This document shows positions 27,301-40,400 of a DNA stretch of 64,000 nucleotides, piece by piece. Position numbers and translations under genes: made by a program. The first letter of the stretch is position 1. The number at the start of each line of letters is the position of its first letter. Origin of the DNA: Flabesymbios commensalis. Taxonomy: Eukaryota; Annelida; Polychaeta; Terebellida; Flabelligeridae. The stretch lies in NCBI GenBank assembly GCA_964017125.1, contig OZ024903.1, positions 84,764,300 to 84,828,299 of the forward strand, read 5' to 3'. Under the pieces are notes generated by a model. That model saw nothing but the letters and a program-made list of their open reading frames with translations. It made no database searches and was not told the origin of the DNA.

Positions 27301-30300
27301 TTCAAATAATGTGTCTCTGCCGCTGCCACGGGCATGGCAGACGCAAGGTATGATTCTGTGCAAACGGTGGTACGTACTAAAGAGACGACGAATCAACGCT
27401 GGACCAACATATTGTGAAGCTGGTCAAGCGTTAGCCTTCAAAGCGCCATGTCATTAGATTGGAATTAGCCGATTATACAATTATTTTTCACCCACTTGAA
27501 GTTGTCGATCACGTGAAAAATAATTGTCCTCATGGCCCAATCATAGACCACTCCACATCTAAAAGGTGTTTTTTTTTTAAGTGTACCCCTGACTTGAACC
27601 AGGTGCAATCACATCAAGTCTAAATTTCAATAATGTTGGCGCCATATTAGTTTGGACACCCTACACGGTGACGCCAGAACTCCCTGCGGAGACACGTGGC
27701 CACTGGTGCAGTGTGGACAAAATGGAAGAAAAACCTCCCTGCTTCAACACACTTTCCATCTTCAATATGTAATATTTAATGTATTAATCAAAAGAGTTTA
27801 AAAATAATACATTCCAGTCATGATTTTGCGCTTTTAGGTGAACCCGTCGTCCTGTACCTTTGTGAGTTCTGTGATGGAGTGGTCATGTAAAGCCGGCTCA
27901 ATTGCGTTGCCAATATCTGTGGACATTGACCCGCAATTGATCCAGCACTCGTGGTGTGTTTTTTTCTGCGTTGACAGTTTCGTCACGTCGCTCCTTCCGA
28001 CTCCTAGCTCACTTTATACGTGCCCTTCCTGTTAAACCCCGGTCAGTGGACGTCATAGAAGGGAAACTATACCTATGCTGTATCCCAGGAGGAGTTAACC
28101 CAGTGCTGGCTTAATATTGGGCCAACGTCGCAGACGTTGGTCCAATATTAAGCCAGCATTGGGTAAGTTTCTCGTTTTTGCTGGAATGTTATAGGAGCTA
28201 TACCATGTTCATCAGGCCTGGCTGCCGGTCACAGTAGTACGTGACTGCTATACTTGGACACGCATCCGTGCACACCAAGCTTATGTTACATTTAACTATT
28301 GATGGTGCAGAAATCAATGAAAGTACAGTGTATAAGTGGGCTTTTGATAGCATTTGACCAGTAAACGATATCGCTATACATTGCTTTCCTTGCATGTGCA
28401 TGGCCATTGTGCTTAGTCGTTATATTCTCTTGTTTAGTAGGACCCCGCTGTTTTCTATATTTATATGTGTATATATATCCCATTGCTGTTATCTGTGTTG
28501 AGATTATAGTGTGTCTGTTTATTGATTAGTAATGTGTTTCGACATGTTAACAATGCTGTGTAGACAAATGTGAGAGTTATTAATTATGTTAATCTAGATA
28601 ATTTTAGCTGATATCTATCACGCCTATCAATAAAATTTATTTTACTCCTGTATTAAGATTATTTACAGATTATTTCCTCAATCAAGAAAGTAGTAATAGT
28701 ATTGCGAGGCAGGATTTGTTCAAAATCTTACTTGGATAAAAAATTGTCGCACAGGTCCTGCTTCATTTACTACCACGTAACTTTATATAACAATTTAAGG
28801 TACATTTTATTAGCTTCACTTGTTTTTGTATATAAACTGTTGTAATTAGTCAACAATTTTCTGTTATTTTAATTCACTTGGTACCTTCCTAATGTCTTAT
28901 AGACTCGTTCTCAGTTCAGAGACATGAGAGATGTGTACATGTACAAATGTACATGTACTACTCTTGTACTGCTGAATGTGTACATGTATTGATGATGTAC
29001 TGCTGATTGTGTACATGTACTGATGATGTACCGCTGATTGTAGGAGCAGTTGGAGACGCCGGAGACGGGTGCCCACCTGCAGGCGGTGACACAGCAGCCG
29101 GCAGCGTCCTGTGCTGATGTTAGTAAGGTGGATGTAGCGGTGGAGGAGGAGGTACCGGAAGAAGATGTCACGGTGGAGATACCTCCTCCCATGGAGGAGA
29201 TCAAGACAGCTACCCTACAGCCACACCCATCACAAGAGAACGTACAGCAGACTCTGGTGAGTTACATGCCAAACATTATAAAATCAATAAATTCAAAATG
29301 GCCGCCACACCCTCGTTTTCTACCGCATGTGAAAACTGACTTTGCCTTGTGACTCGCAGACAAAAAGTCGAAAGAAGTCGCCATCTGCCGGCCATATTTA
29401 TTATCAGTAGAAAATCTAATAACCGTGGATAACTTCATATATATAAAAAAATTAAAGATATCCAATCTGAATCTATCAGTGTTATTTTAATCTAATCAGT
29501 ATTCTAAATCATATTTTAATAGAATTCTGCATTTTAGGATCCCCCTCATGGAATTATTTTATTGATCCTCCAGTCTCATTCTAAAGAGTGTACGTATACT
29601 TTCTCGTTGTCTAACGATGTCATATGAACTGTGTGCAAAGCTAGTATACACCCACATTTTATACAGTAAATGAGCTAGTTGCCTGGTGTATGTTATACAC
29701 CATTATGTAGGTCATGTTTTACACAGAATGTAGCTATTTATTTGAAGTGTTCGTTCTGTCACTGTATGGTATGCCGCTGTATTTGTGGAAGGCCACCCGT
29801 ATACAACTATAAATACTGTACATGTATTACATGTGACTATACAGATAACACTTAGTAAGCACGGGATATCATATCTATGTTGTATTAATGTTGGCCCAGT
29901 TTCAAAACAACATTGTTTGAGCGTTCAGATTTGATGGCATACCTCGGATGATCACTCCTGCAATGCCCAATGTTGGTACAACTATGGGCTAACAATATCT
30001 TCCACAGGAACCGTAGTCACACATGAAGTGGTGCAGTTTGCGGACTGTATATTATTGGTAATGTAGACTACCGCCAATAGCCAGAGACAGCGAGCTTACT
30101 TTCCAAGTAACCAGCCACCGCGTCCTGGGTATTGACGACCGTACAGTATATAGCTAATAGAATTGGCAAGGTAATTAGATGGACAGCGCATTTTGTCTCA
30201 AGGTACTATTTCGCCTGAGGATAAATATATCTGGCTTATAACATGGTGACTGTAAATCTAATATTTCAACAGGTGACACTAAAATGTTTCGTTCCCAAAA

Positions 30301-33300
30301 ATATATTATTTCTCACCAAGAAAGCGCACGAAATAGCATTCATTGTTTGTTCATGTGAGAGTAGTGTTTTTCTATTCAGGGAGATTAATAATTTATGTTT
30401 TTGGTCCATAATAATATCACACTGTCAATTTATTTTATGCTGTATGCACCTTTTTTTTCACGCATAATGGGCTTTTATTATTTAATGACTACAACCAGCT
30501 CTACAAAGATATCAATTGTTCATCAACGTTCTACTTCCCAGCAGAGACAAAACGTTGAATCTATGTTGATTTAACGTTTGTCCACCGTCTTCGACACTGG
30601 TCCAACGGTAATCCAACATTGACTAAACGTCTTGTCTCTGCTGGGTTGTGTGGTCGTTTTGCTATGGAGTCTCCCATTGTAGAGGGCATTGAGCGTGTTC
30701 ACATGACTGATGTCAGACCGCCGTTTTATGTAACTGGTAAAAAATGATCTCTGGCACAATAACATATTGTGTACATTGAGTAGGACACAGTGCTACGCAC
30801 GCAGAAAATGCTGGAAAACCACTTCTGTTCCCAGAAAGTATTCATCGTCTGCTGAATGCCGGGTCAACGTCGATGGACGTTGGCCCGTCATTCAGCAGAC
30901 GATGTGCCGTTATGTTTTGACGAGATTTTATCTGTGAGTGTTTTTCTAGGACACTCGGACATGATTCGTCTGGTTTTCCATGGGTCCTGTGTACTGGCTG
31001 TGTATACGAACTCTTCCCAACAAGGGTTCTTTAGCTTCAAGGGACGATTTCAAGCTTTTATCAGCAAATTCTAACACTCAGACATCCTTTGTTTGAAAAA
31101 AAATCACCGGTGATCGCCCTCCCCCTCCCCCCCCTACCAGCAATAAGCAATCAATTACAAAATGAAGTTACACGCAATTCAGGCACATTCCACTGTAAGT
31201 TTCTTGTGTTCAACATTAATTTCCTACGCCTGTAATGGTGCCTTTTCTGATGTGATGATCTCTAATCACAGTGCATACAGATATGTGAAGTTATCCCAAG
31301 GACGGAGCTTCAAGAAATATAATTCACGCTACCCCCCCCCCCCCCCCCCACCCCCTAATTATTTCCTAAAGCCCCGCCTGCAATCCGTATATCTCGCTTC
31401 GGGTTAAAACATTTAAGAAAATGGTGTAATGAGGTACTGCGGTTTGTCGTAGAGCACGCACGCGCGTTTTGTCGTAAGAGCTCTGTCGCGGAACGCGCGC
31501 GTGTGGTATTGTGTCTGATCGGTTTAAGAGTAACGTACTGACCTAGATTCACGAGCCAGATTTTATTCAGATGTCATTTAAGTGCTTCAGCATTAAGTAT
31601 ATAATATTTCAGTTGGCCAGAGTAATATTCTGCAAAGTGAGAAGGCAGTAACTGCTTACTTGATAACGTAGCAGCTACTGTCTTCTGTTTTTTTAGTTGA
31701 CAAACAAGAGTAATCTGATATGTTGGATAGGATACCCGTTCACAAGAGCGTTTCAGGTGTGGGATGGGCCGCTGGCAAATACTTCATTGTCACCTAATAC
31801 CGGCTAATGAGAACCCAGTAAAAACAAAACATTTATATAACATTTATACAAAGTCTTCGACGTTGGGCCGACGTTGTATAAACGTTATGCAAATGTTTTG
31901 TGTTTACTGGACGTCAGCCCGCATTGAGCCGGCATCGGACAACTGTGGCAGCGATTGGTGGGTGTGGTCTCACCTTGTATCCAGACAAACACCACATCGG
32001 CACAACGTTGGCTCAATGCTGTGCTGGTATGTGAAACATTGCTTCCTCATTGCTCCAGCATTGTCTTGTGTCCACCCGGATGTATTGCTTCGTTTTAAGC
32101 ATCACATGACACTAGCTTATTACGGGCCGCGGGAAATGAGCTGGACAAATTGTGCATCGATTCTTCAGCGTTATTATATGCACGGGCTGTTTTCTCTTAA
32201 AGTGAACAGTTGTTTTGGATTAATAATTGAAGACCATTGTCGTTCTTTGGACGGAATATCGTGCTATTTGTCTGAGCTTAAAAAGTTAATTGTGGATAAG
32301 GTGAGGGTGTTTGTGAAGGCTGATATCTGTCATACGTTAAAAATAAATGCTAGCTGGAAATGTCCAGAAAGTACAAGGTATTAGTACCCTGAATGCTGCT
32401 GTCATGGTCAATGATTGTAATCCCCCGCTACACAGGGAAAGGCGTTAATGACGAAACACAAAACGCGAGCGCGATTATGCAAGCGACAAGTAACGCGACG
32501 ACAGACGCGAAATTCACGTCACTGTTCACACACCAACGCGAACAACTACGCGAAATGTGAGGCGTTTTTTCCTTTTCCACGGCCGGATTGTATTGTGGAA
32601 GTGACGCGAAAATAGTGGGTTTGATAACCAACGCGGAGTCGCGCGATTTCGCGGAATCGCGCGATTTCGCGTTGGTCTGTTTTGCGCTTTACGCGTCACG
32701 CATGGTTACTAAAACTAGTAGTCAGAAATTATTATTTTTTTACAATCGCATCCCCAACAAACTGAAGACGAGCAAGTTCTTTTTTAATCTGTGCAAATGC
32801 TAGCAAAAGTCAAAATGTCAGCTTTTCGTCAATTCATATTTTTGTGGGCTTATAAAAGTGAAAAAATATTCAAATTTTACAATTACATTCCCCAGTATAT
32901 GGAGTTGTGCAAGTGATTTCTTCAAGATTCACTAAAATTTAAAATGCCCCCCCCCCCCCCTACAGATCGGCTTCTTAATTTGTGTGGGTGCAAAATATGT
33001 TAAAGACCTAACTACCACCGTGAATACTCTACCTTTCTGCTCACATCTGGTTAGTGTTAAGGGTTTGCTGTGACGACATGCCGTGTACGGATGAGTCAAA
33101 TGTCGCCATGGATTGCTCTGTTTATATTATGTAGCTGGCTCTTGTTCTGCTAGGCCTGTATTATGTACGTTTTAACCCATAATCGACTATAATTTTAAAT
33201 CCGTTTCATCAGGTGATCTAATCACTGTTATTGGGAATGAAATGTGTATTGAAACATCAAGATTTACAAATGTTTGCTCTTAAATTAAACAAGTATTAGA

Positions 33301-36300
33301 AATTTTCACCCACTTGAAGTTGTGGGCCTCGCTCGCGGAATTCACATTAAATTCGCCATATTTGTTTTCATTTAACTTGTATATGTAAGTTTTGCCCGCT
33401 TCAACTAGTGGGTCACCACAGCGAGACACAGCTTGAAAAGGATAAAAAAATCATTTCTATGACAAGGGGCCCGTTGTAGAGGTACGTAATGGATAAGTTT
33501 TGTGGATCCTAATTAGGATACATACATGTTAAGTTCTTGTAGGATAATAGATAATAGATTTGAAGCTGTTGATCATATAAAGGTGCAGATTTATAGTCTG
33601 ATATTAAGTCTGGGGAATTATCAGTCGATTTTACAATTACCCCCTGGTCACTGGACCTGTTCATTTGTGTGCAGTTTTACCTCCGCCGAAAGCATACAGT
33701 CCTGCATTCATTTCGGTGCCACGCTCCAACCATTGCGCCACGCCACTTTCTATGTGCAGCTTCAAATGAAAGAATAATACCATAACAACTTTCAAAAGAT
33801 TTTGACTCTTAATTTACTTATTAATGCTTGTTTCACACGTTAAATACATTTATCAAAAACCGAAATAAATAATTTTGCACTTAGTTTTCTGAAAATGTTC
33901 AATCTAATGCTCACTATGGACAGTGCCAACAATCTCAAGCGTATACACAATTCATATTTAAATACATTTCTCAAAAACCTAAATAAATTATTGTTCATTT
34001 AGTTTTCTGGAAATGTTCAATCTAATGCTCACTATTACCAGTGCCAACAATCTCAAGCGTGTAAACAATTCATAATTAAATACATTTCTCAAAAACCTAA
34101 ATCAATTTTTGTTCACTTAGTTTTCTGGAAATGTTCAATTTAATGCTCACTATAATGAACAGTGCCAACAATCTCAAGCGTGTAAACAACTCAATTTGTC
34201 TAGCTGGAAGAACCCATAAGGGTTCATTCTACATTGATCAGTAGCAGATACGACTTTTTGGTTTCAGCATGATGAATATTAATTAGTCAATAAATGAGTG
34301 AATTTTCCCCTATCCGGGTGGGTTAATGCTGTGTCTGATGGTACAGTACACCATTTGAGTAGTCGGCTGTATGATGTGGGACATACACCCACTCTACTGA
34401 GTACCGGATCGCTGGCTCAGACCATATATTTACCAGTGAGGATTGAAGTTATCTCGTCATTCCGTGGTACGTACACCACTATCCACTCATCCCTGTCACT
34501 TAATGCAACAACAGTGTTTTATTACCTGATCGTCTCTGCAAGTGAATCGTCTGATGTGTATAGTTGAGTTGGCAGCTTTTGTTTTTGGTATGATCCTCAG
34601 TGGCTGGACCTATAATCCATGTCGTCCTTCTGTTGTGATATTCTTGTTCATCCACGGATACAGTGTGAATAACATAGTGGCCAAAACTGATCCCCGCGAG
34701 ACATTACTTGGTACAGGTTAGTTTCTTCTGACAGAATATGAATTGGATGTATTCATAATATATTGATGACTTTTTCATGTAAGTTGTAACCTTAATGACG
34801 ACGACGCCATTTTACTTGTAAGTAAAATAAAACTGTTCTGTGACAATGCTACAATACATCATGCAGCTAAAACATAAAAGTAATTCACCCAGCAAACACA
34901 AAACATTTGTACAGCATTTGTACAACGTCGGCCAACGTCTTCGACGTTGGTCCAACATTGTACAAATGTTATACAAATGTTTTGTGTTTGCTGGGTACTG
35001 CTCTCACGGTGACACCACGGATTCTACTATCTTTGCCCACGTGTATATATTTTCTGTTATTAGGTTCGCATCTTATCATGATGTCGTATGAAAACAGCAA
35101 AGTCTTAGATTCGAAAATACAATTACATAGCTTTACATGTACTTGTATGTCTTGTAAATATCGATTCTGATGATAATGTCACATGTTTGATGTGATTACG
35201 AAATGGCACGCTGGCCTACTACATTATTTCTTGACCTGTAGAATAATTGTTTGTTTGTCTCCATTTCCATTCATGTGAAGTTGGAATTACTAGCGCATGT
35301 TCTGTAAATGCTGAAAAATATTTCTATTTATTGGGGAACAGACACATCCCACATTAAATAATTTGATTACTCAGAATCTCTCACTCACTATTTTATCAAT
35401 TTTCGGGGCATTTATATGGTTTCAAACTGCCTTAAAAACGTATACCCAACACACACCGAGACATGGAAACATTTTTCCCAATATATCGTGTTTGCTGGGA
35501 TATAAGCGGCCTATCCCAGCAAACACTTGACATTGACCCAATGTTGATTCAATGTTGGGCCGACATCGAAGACGATGGGCCAACGTTGAATAAACGTTTG
35601 GTCAACGTCTCGTGTTTGCTGAGTAGATCCTGATACAAGTATTAACCTTTTAAACCCTCACGATGCATCAAAGCATCATTGCAAAATCGTACGTGGGCAA
35701 CAAATACCCAGTTAGACTTAGTTAACGCTGTTTCAACCGTGGCTCATTATTTCGTGTTTAACAGGATACATTGCTGTTGTTTGTTATTGATTAGTATTTA
35801 TTTATCGCCATAAATAATACACTGGCCATAAATAATACACTGGAACAACACCAAATATTTGTCTGGAAATTTCAATGACTTCTCGCGCTATGCAAACGTT
35901 AGATCCAACAGCCCACTGAATAACCCAGAGATATACGTGTACATGGAATGGGTTCAACACGCCATTATAGGCTATGCACCGCCCCAATGTTGGTGCAGTG
36001 GTTTGGTTGAGCCCAAAATATGAGCCGGATTTCCTTTTATGTACAATCACCGTCTATGAGATGAAGACTCAAATTAAGTAATTAAGTATGACATAAATTT
36101 ACGACGATTTAACTGCAGGATAATTGAGATATATTGTGCCTGTGTGACAGCTGACAGTATACATGGCCATGAACTGTGTCTAACAAACACGAGATGCTGG
36201 CTCAATGACGTACTAATGATGGCCCACCAGTAAGCCAGCAATGGGTCAGCATTGTTTGCTGGATGGTGATGTCACAGGTACTGTAAATACATCAAATTAT

Positions 36301-37357
36301 GTGAATACATTTTGTGGATTTAGTAAAATGTCAGTTTTAGCGAAGATGTAGCTGATTGTGTAGCTGTGCATCTGCCGAGGTAATTTTGTCTATTCCACAA
36401 ACTCTTACTACATTATATTTTTGTGTAAGATTCAGGGTAGATTTTAGTGAAAATTTGTGGTGTTCATACGAAACACCACAAAAATAATCTGGCGTTCCGT
36501 ACCTAAAATTGATGTTCCGTACAGACAGATATTTTATTGACAGAAATAAAAGTCATTACAGACTTATTTGTCATAGTACAAAAAACAACTACACCTTGCA
36601 AAGATATAATGAAAAACGAGCCAACCGTGAACCGATAAATATCACATTAAAAGTCAATTAGCCTTTCGATGTCGCCGCACCGGGCGTCGTTTTGTAGATC
36701 ACGATATCTTGGCCGTTGATTTATTAATTTCAAGCTGTAAATATGTACAGAGCTTCTACGAATTGTGATTTACCACTGTATAAGTTTTTAGAAAGATAGC
36801 ATGAGAAATGAGCCAAATAGAAGCCGATAAAATTTACCCATTAAATGCCTATTAGCCAATCAAAAAATAAATAAAAAAGTATTGGACATATTGTGGTCCA
36901 ATACTTTCGATGTGTACTGTTACACAACACTACATCCCTTAGTTGTGGTATGTAGGGCTGTTACGGAGTCACCCTTCACAAAAACAATTTTCATACAGAG
37001 AGTTGTCACTATAATTAATTATTTACACTTTATTTATATTTTTAGATTCTCAAGTTTTTTCTTGCGCATGTAATCGGTGTTTGATAAAATAAAAACGTGA
37101 TAAAATAAAAACGCCGCATAGTCAAAATCGCCGGATGAAAAATGTTCAGCTGTGTGTATGCTTCGCTGTGGTATTGACAGTATGAAGCGGAAATCTGTAC
37201 ACTTTCTCGAAATTGAATTGAACACGAGGGGGTGTGGTAGAGTGAAATTATTTGTTTTGTTACAAATATATGGAACTTTAAGCTATCAGACGTTTTAAAA
37301 CGTATGCGATATTAAGTGAAATTATTATTATTATTATTATTATTATTATAATTTTTG

Positions 37358-37451
<94 letters not shown>

Positions 37452-40400
37452 TATTGTAGCTCATTTTTAAAACGTCTTTTATAGTGAGCACCAAATTACA
37501 TGATTATAGCTATAATAACAAAATGAAAAGAAATAGCTGGTGAAAATTAGCAAAGAAATAATGGCGCCCTCTTTAATCCTATCGCTAGACGATATTGTGG
37601 ATGGAATAAGTAAGGGCGCTATTGTGGATAGGATAAGTAAGGACGCTATTATTATTAACATCTCCATTTGAATAGGTTTTGTTTACTGGGATATGTCGTC
37701 ACAAGTGACCTCACTCAATATACATTCAACCCTTTAAGCCCTCACGATGCATTAAAGCATCATTTTACATCCCTGAAAACATACTTAATTTTCCTAAAAA
37801 CTGTGGGTTTTAGAACGTAAATTTTCATGAAACTTGTTTACCAATACATGGTAATTTCCTTTAATTTTTAAACCACATCAAGTCATCTTCATCCACAACA
37901 AGTCGAGAATTGCGACAGCAATTCGCGGCTTGTCGTGGTTGAAGATGACTATGATAAATTCAGGATTGAAAGGGTTAATTTATCCGCGCACTCTATTGTT
38001 ACTAAAAGAGACGGATGTGAAGTAATTACTTTTGCTTGAATATTTAAACAAGTGCTATACATTTCCTTGCCTACAGTATGCTTGCTCAATTAACTCTTTA
38101 CCACATCCGTGTTGGCACAAACAATACAGCCTGTCACACTGGATAGGACAACCAGAAACGTTTATAATCCGCAATGAGTTAGGAGATAAACATATTAAAT
38201 CCAAGCTCTAATTTTCTGCTTTTCTACACTAATATTTTTTTCGTTTGTTGTTTTTTCTGTGAATGGACATATACATGTAAGATCTAGACACCTGATATAT
38301 CACTGTGTCATAATATAATATATTCCACCCATAGTTATCAGACGGTAAAACCGGTATTTATAACCTGTTTGGTTGAGTTTCCAGTTGTTATCGTACTTTC
38401 TGGGCAAGCATTTTTTCAACTTAACCCTTTCGCTGCTGGGACCTTGTATATGCGTTTTCTAGCGAGTCTCAGACCAGACAAATTCAACTCAAATTGATAA
38501 AATGTTTTCCAGTAGATGCTCAGTTAATTTAATAATTCAATTTTGCAGATGTTTACAATATATAATTTAAAAAGAGATTAAAGGGACAGCTTTGAAAAAA
38601 AAATTAATATGAAGTTATATAGCCTACTGATCTTAACTAAAAATAAAAATAAAAAATTATCAAAACATTTAAAAGCAATGAAAAAGACTGAACTAGATGT
38701 CATATAATGCCATGTAATGTAAACAAAACTTTCTGCAGTATAAAACACTTGATGCCACAGATATCCACGATTTCGGGCGGCGAGATGAAAGTTACATCGC
38801 CAGGCGTCGCCCTTAATTGGTGTTCGAGGAGTGGGGAATCCCCTGCAGCACCGATGGTCTGTCCAACGCTAGGCCGACGGCAACAACATGTGGCCCAATG
38901 CTGTGCTAGCACTCAACCATTCTTCAGGTGTACACATTATGTGTTTAGTTTTTCTCTGAATTCTTATAAATGTTGATAAAAGAATGCTTTTAAAAATCTG
39001 AAAATTTTGAAAAAAGTGTCATGATCTACGGGATACACTATTTCATTACAAAATGCAAAACAAAAATTGATGTCATCCAACGGAGCCACTTTAATGTGAG
39101 TTACATAACGAATATTTCTACACAGTTGATTAGGTCCTTTTCTTGAAGGCCTATTTGTTTTATTCAACGCCAACAAAAAAAAAACAATGATGCCGACTAA
39201 ATACGTAATTCTCCGTCAAGAAATAGCATTTTTAATATCTAAAAACCCTTATACATAATTCCTACAATACCCTTTGAATGTTTTTCTATAATCAGGTAAT
39301 CCGTGTTATGTCACAGAGCTTGAATCTAGGCTCTTTGGTGATACCGTAATTGATCTGCTGATACTAATATGTTACGTATACATGGTAAAGGTTCGTGACA
39401 TTAAAAAACACGCTGCAGGCTCACCCAACACGAGATGTTTAACAGTGTTTACCCAATGTTGGGTTATTGTTGGGCCAGCGTCACAGACGGTGGTCCAACA
39501 TTAACCCACCATTGGGACAATATTGAAATCTATGTCACGAATAAAGTGCTCAGCTGGGTGAAGTTCAGCTTGATTGACATTAGATTCAGACAGAGGGGGG
39601 ACTCCGCCATGCGACTTATCACGACCATAACACTTTAAAAGCTAATTTTGTAATCACGTTATTTGTTTGAAGGTGCATTAAGCATGTAGTATTTAAGCCT
39701 GTTGCATTTATTGAAAAAACGGTTTCAGACCTCAGTTTTAATACATTTTATAAATTCCGCCTTCGACAAATTGGAAATTTCAATGTTTCAATCTGCACCA
39801 GATTCATTGTGATTCATTGCCAAAATTAAACAAACAGTGATTATTGAAAAATGTGTTTAAGCGATTTGAAGGTATCAATCACACACAAGCCTTTGAGTCC
39901 GTGTTGATTTAACCCTTTAACCGACAAATTATTCAATTGGAATTTTCACCCACTTGGAAGTTGTGTCTCGCTGACGCGATCCACAACTTCAAGTGAGTAA
40001 ACATTATTTAGATTTGACAAAATGGAGGTCAACTCTTTTAAAATAGTGCTGATTGGTGTCACATCATGACTTTAACATGCTTAAAAGGCGGTACTGAATG
40101 TGGTAATAGTTGAATGAAAACCCAATATATTCGGCACCGGCGGTTAAAGGGGTAATTCATCGCCACGTTGACGCAGCAATAAGCCAACACAGACTGAACG
40201 TCGGGTCTAGAGGAGAACTGCAAAGTAGAAAGTAAATTACCGTACGCTTAAGCCCATAACTGTAAGATCGCTTATAACTTCTTCCTATAGTTGGTGTTAG
40301 GATTAGTAGCAATAGTCTACTGTATAACATGACAGTTGAGATTGATCCAGTTTGTGTATGTGTTTTAGGGGGACACGTCGGACGTGTATGACAACCAGGA

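Larger units (their letters stand above)
6352..29043 (+). other. trio intron 1 (22.7 kb)
   Basis: No conserved exon seen. Contents: foldbacks and TTAA-type MITEs listed separately, the 34-bp minisatellite, the composite SINE, and unremarkable AT-rich DNA, notably 7.5-8.9 kb, 13.3-13.5 kb, 15.0-15.8 kb, 19.1-19.6 kb and 22.0-22.9 kb. Further degenerate family A copies lie near 9.14, 12.49, 16.74, 19.63, 23.17 and 26.67 kb, and family E cores near 11.39, 15.91, 19.93 and 26.4 kb. Confidence 0.75.
29257..40368 (+). other. trio intron 2 (11.1 kb)
   Basis: No conserved exon seen. Holds family A copies (30.5, 30.8, 31.8, 34.9, 35.5, 36.2, 39.4 kb), the CpG patch, the 119-bp triplication, (ATT)n, one family G and one family C element, and a partial family E copy (about 38.42-38.56 kb). 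A 206-codon open frame at 31764-32384 runs through a foldback and is not supported. Confidence 0.75.

Noticed and set aside
31764-32384. 206-codon + frame
   Set aside because: Begins in a foldback element, has no recognisable family, no splice context and mixed composition; expected by chance in a window this size.
37312-37494. Poly-Asn minus-strand frame
   Set aside because: Only the (ATT)n microsatellite.
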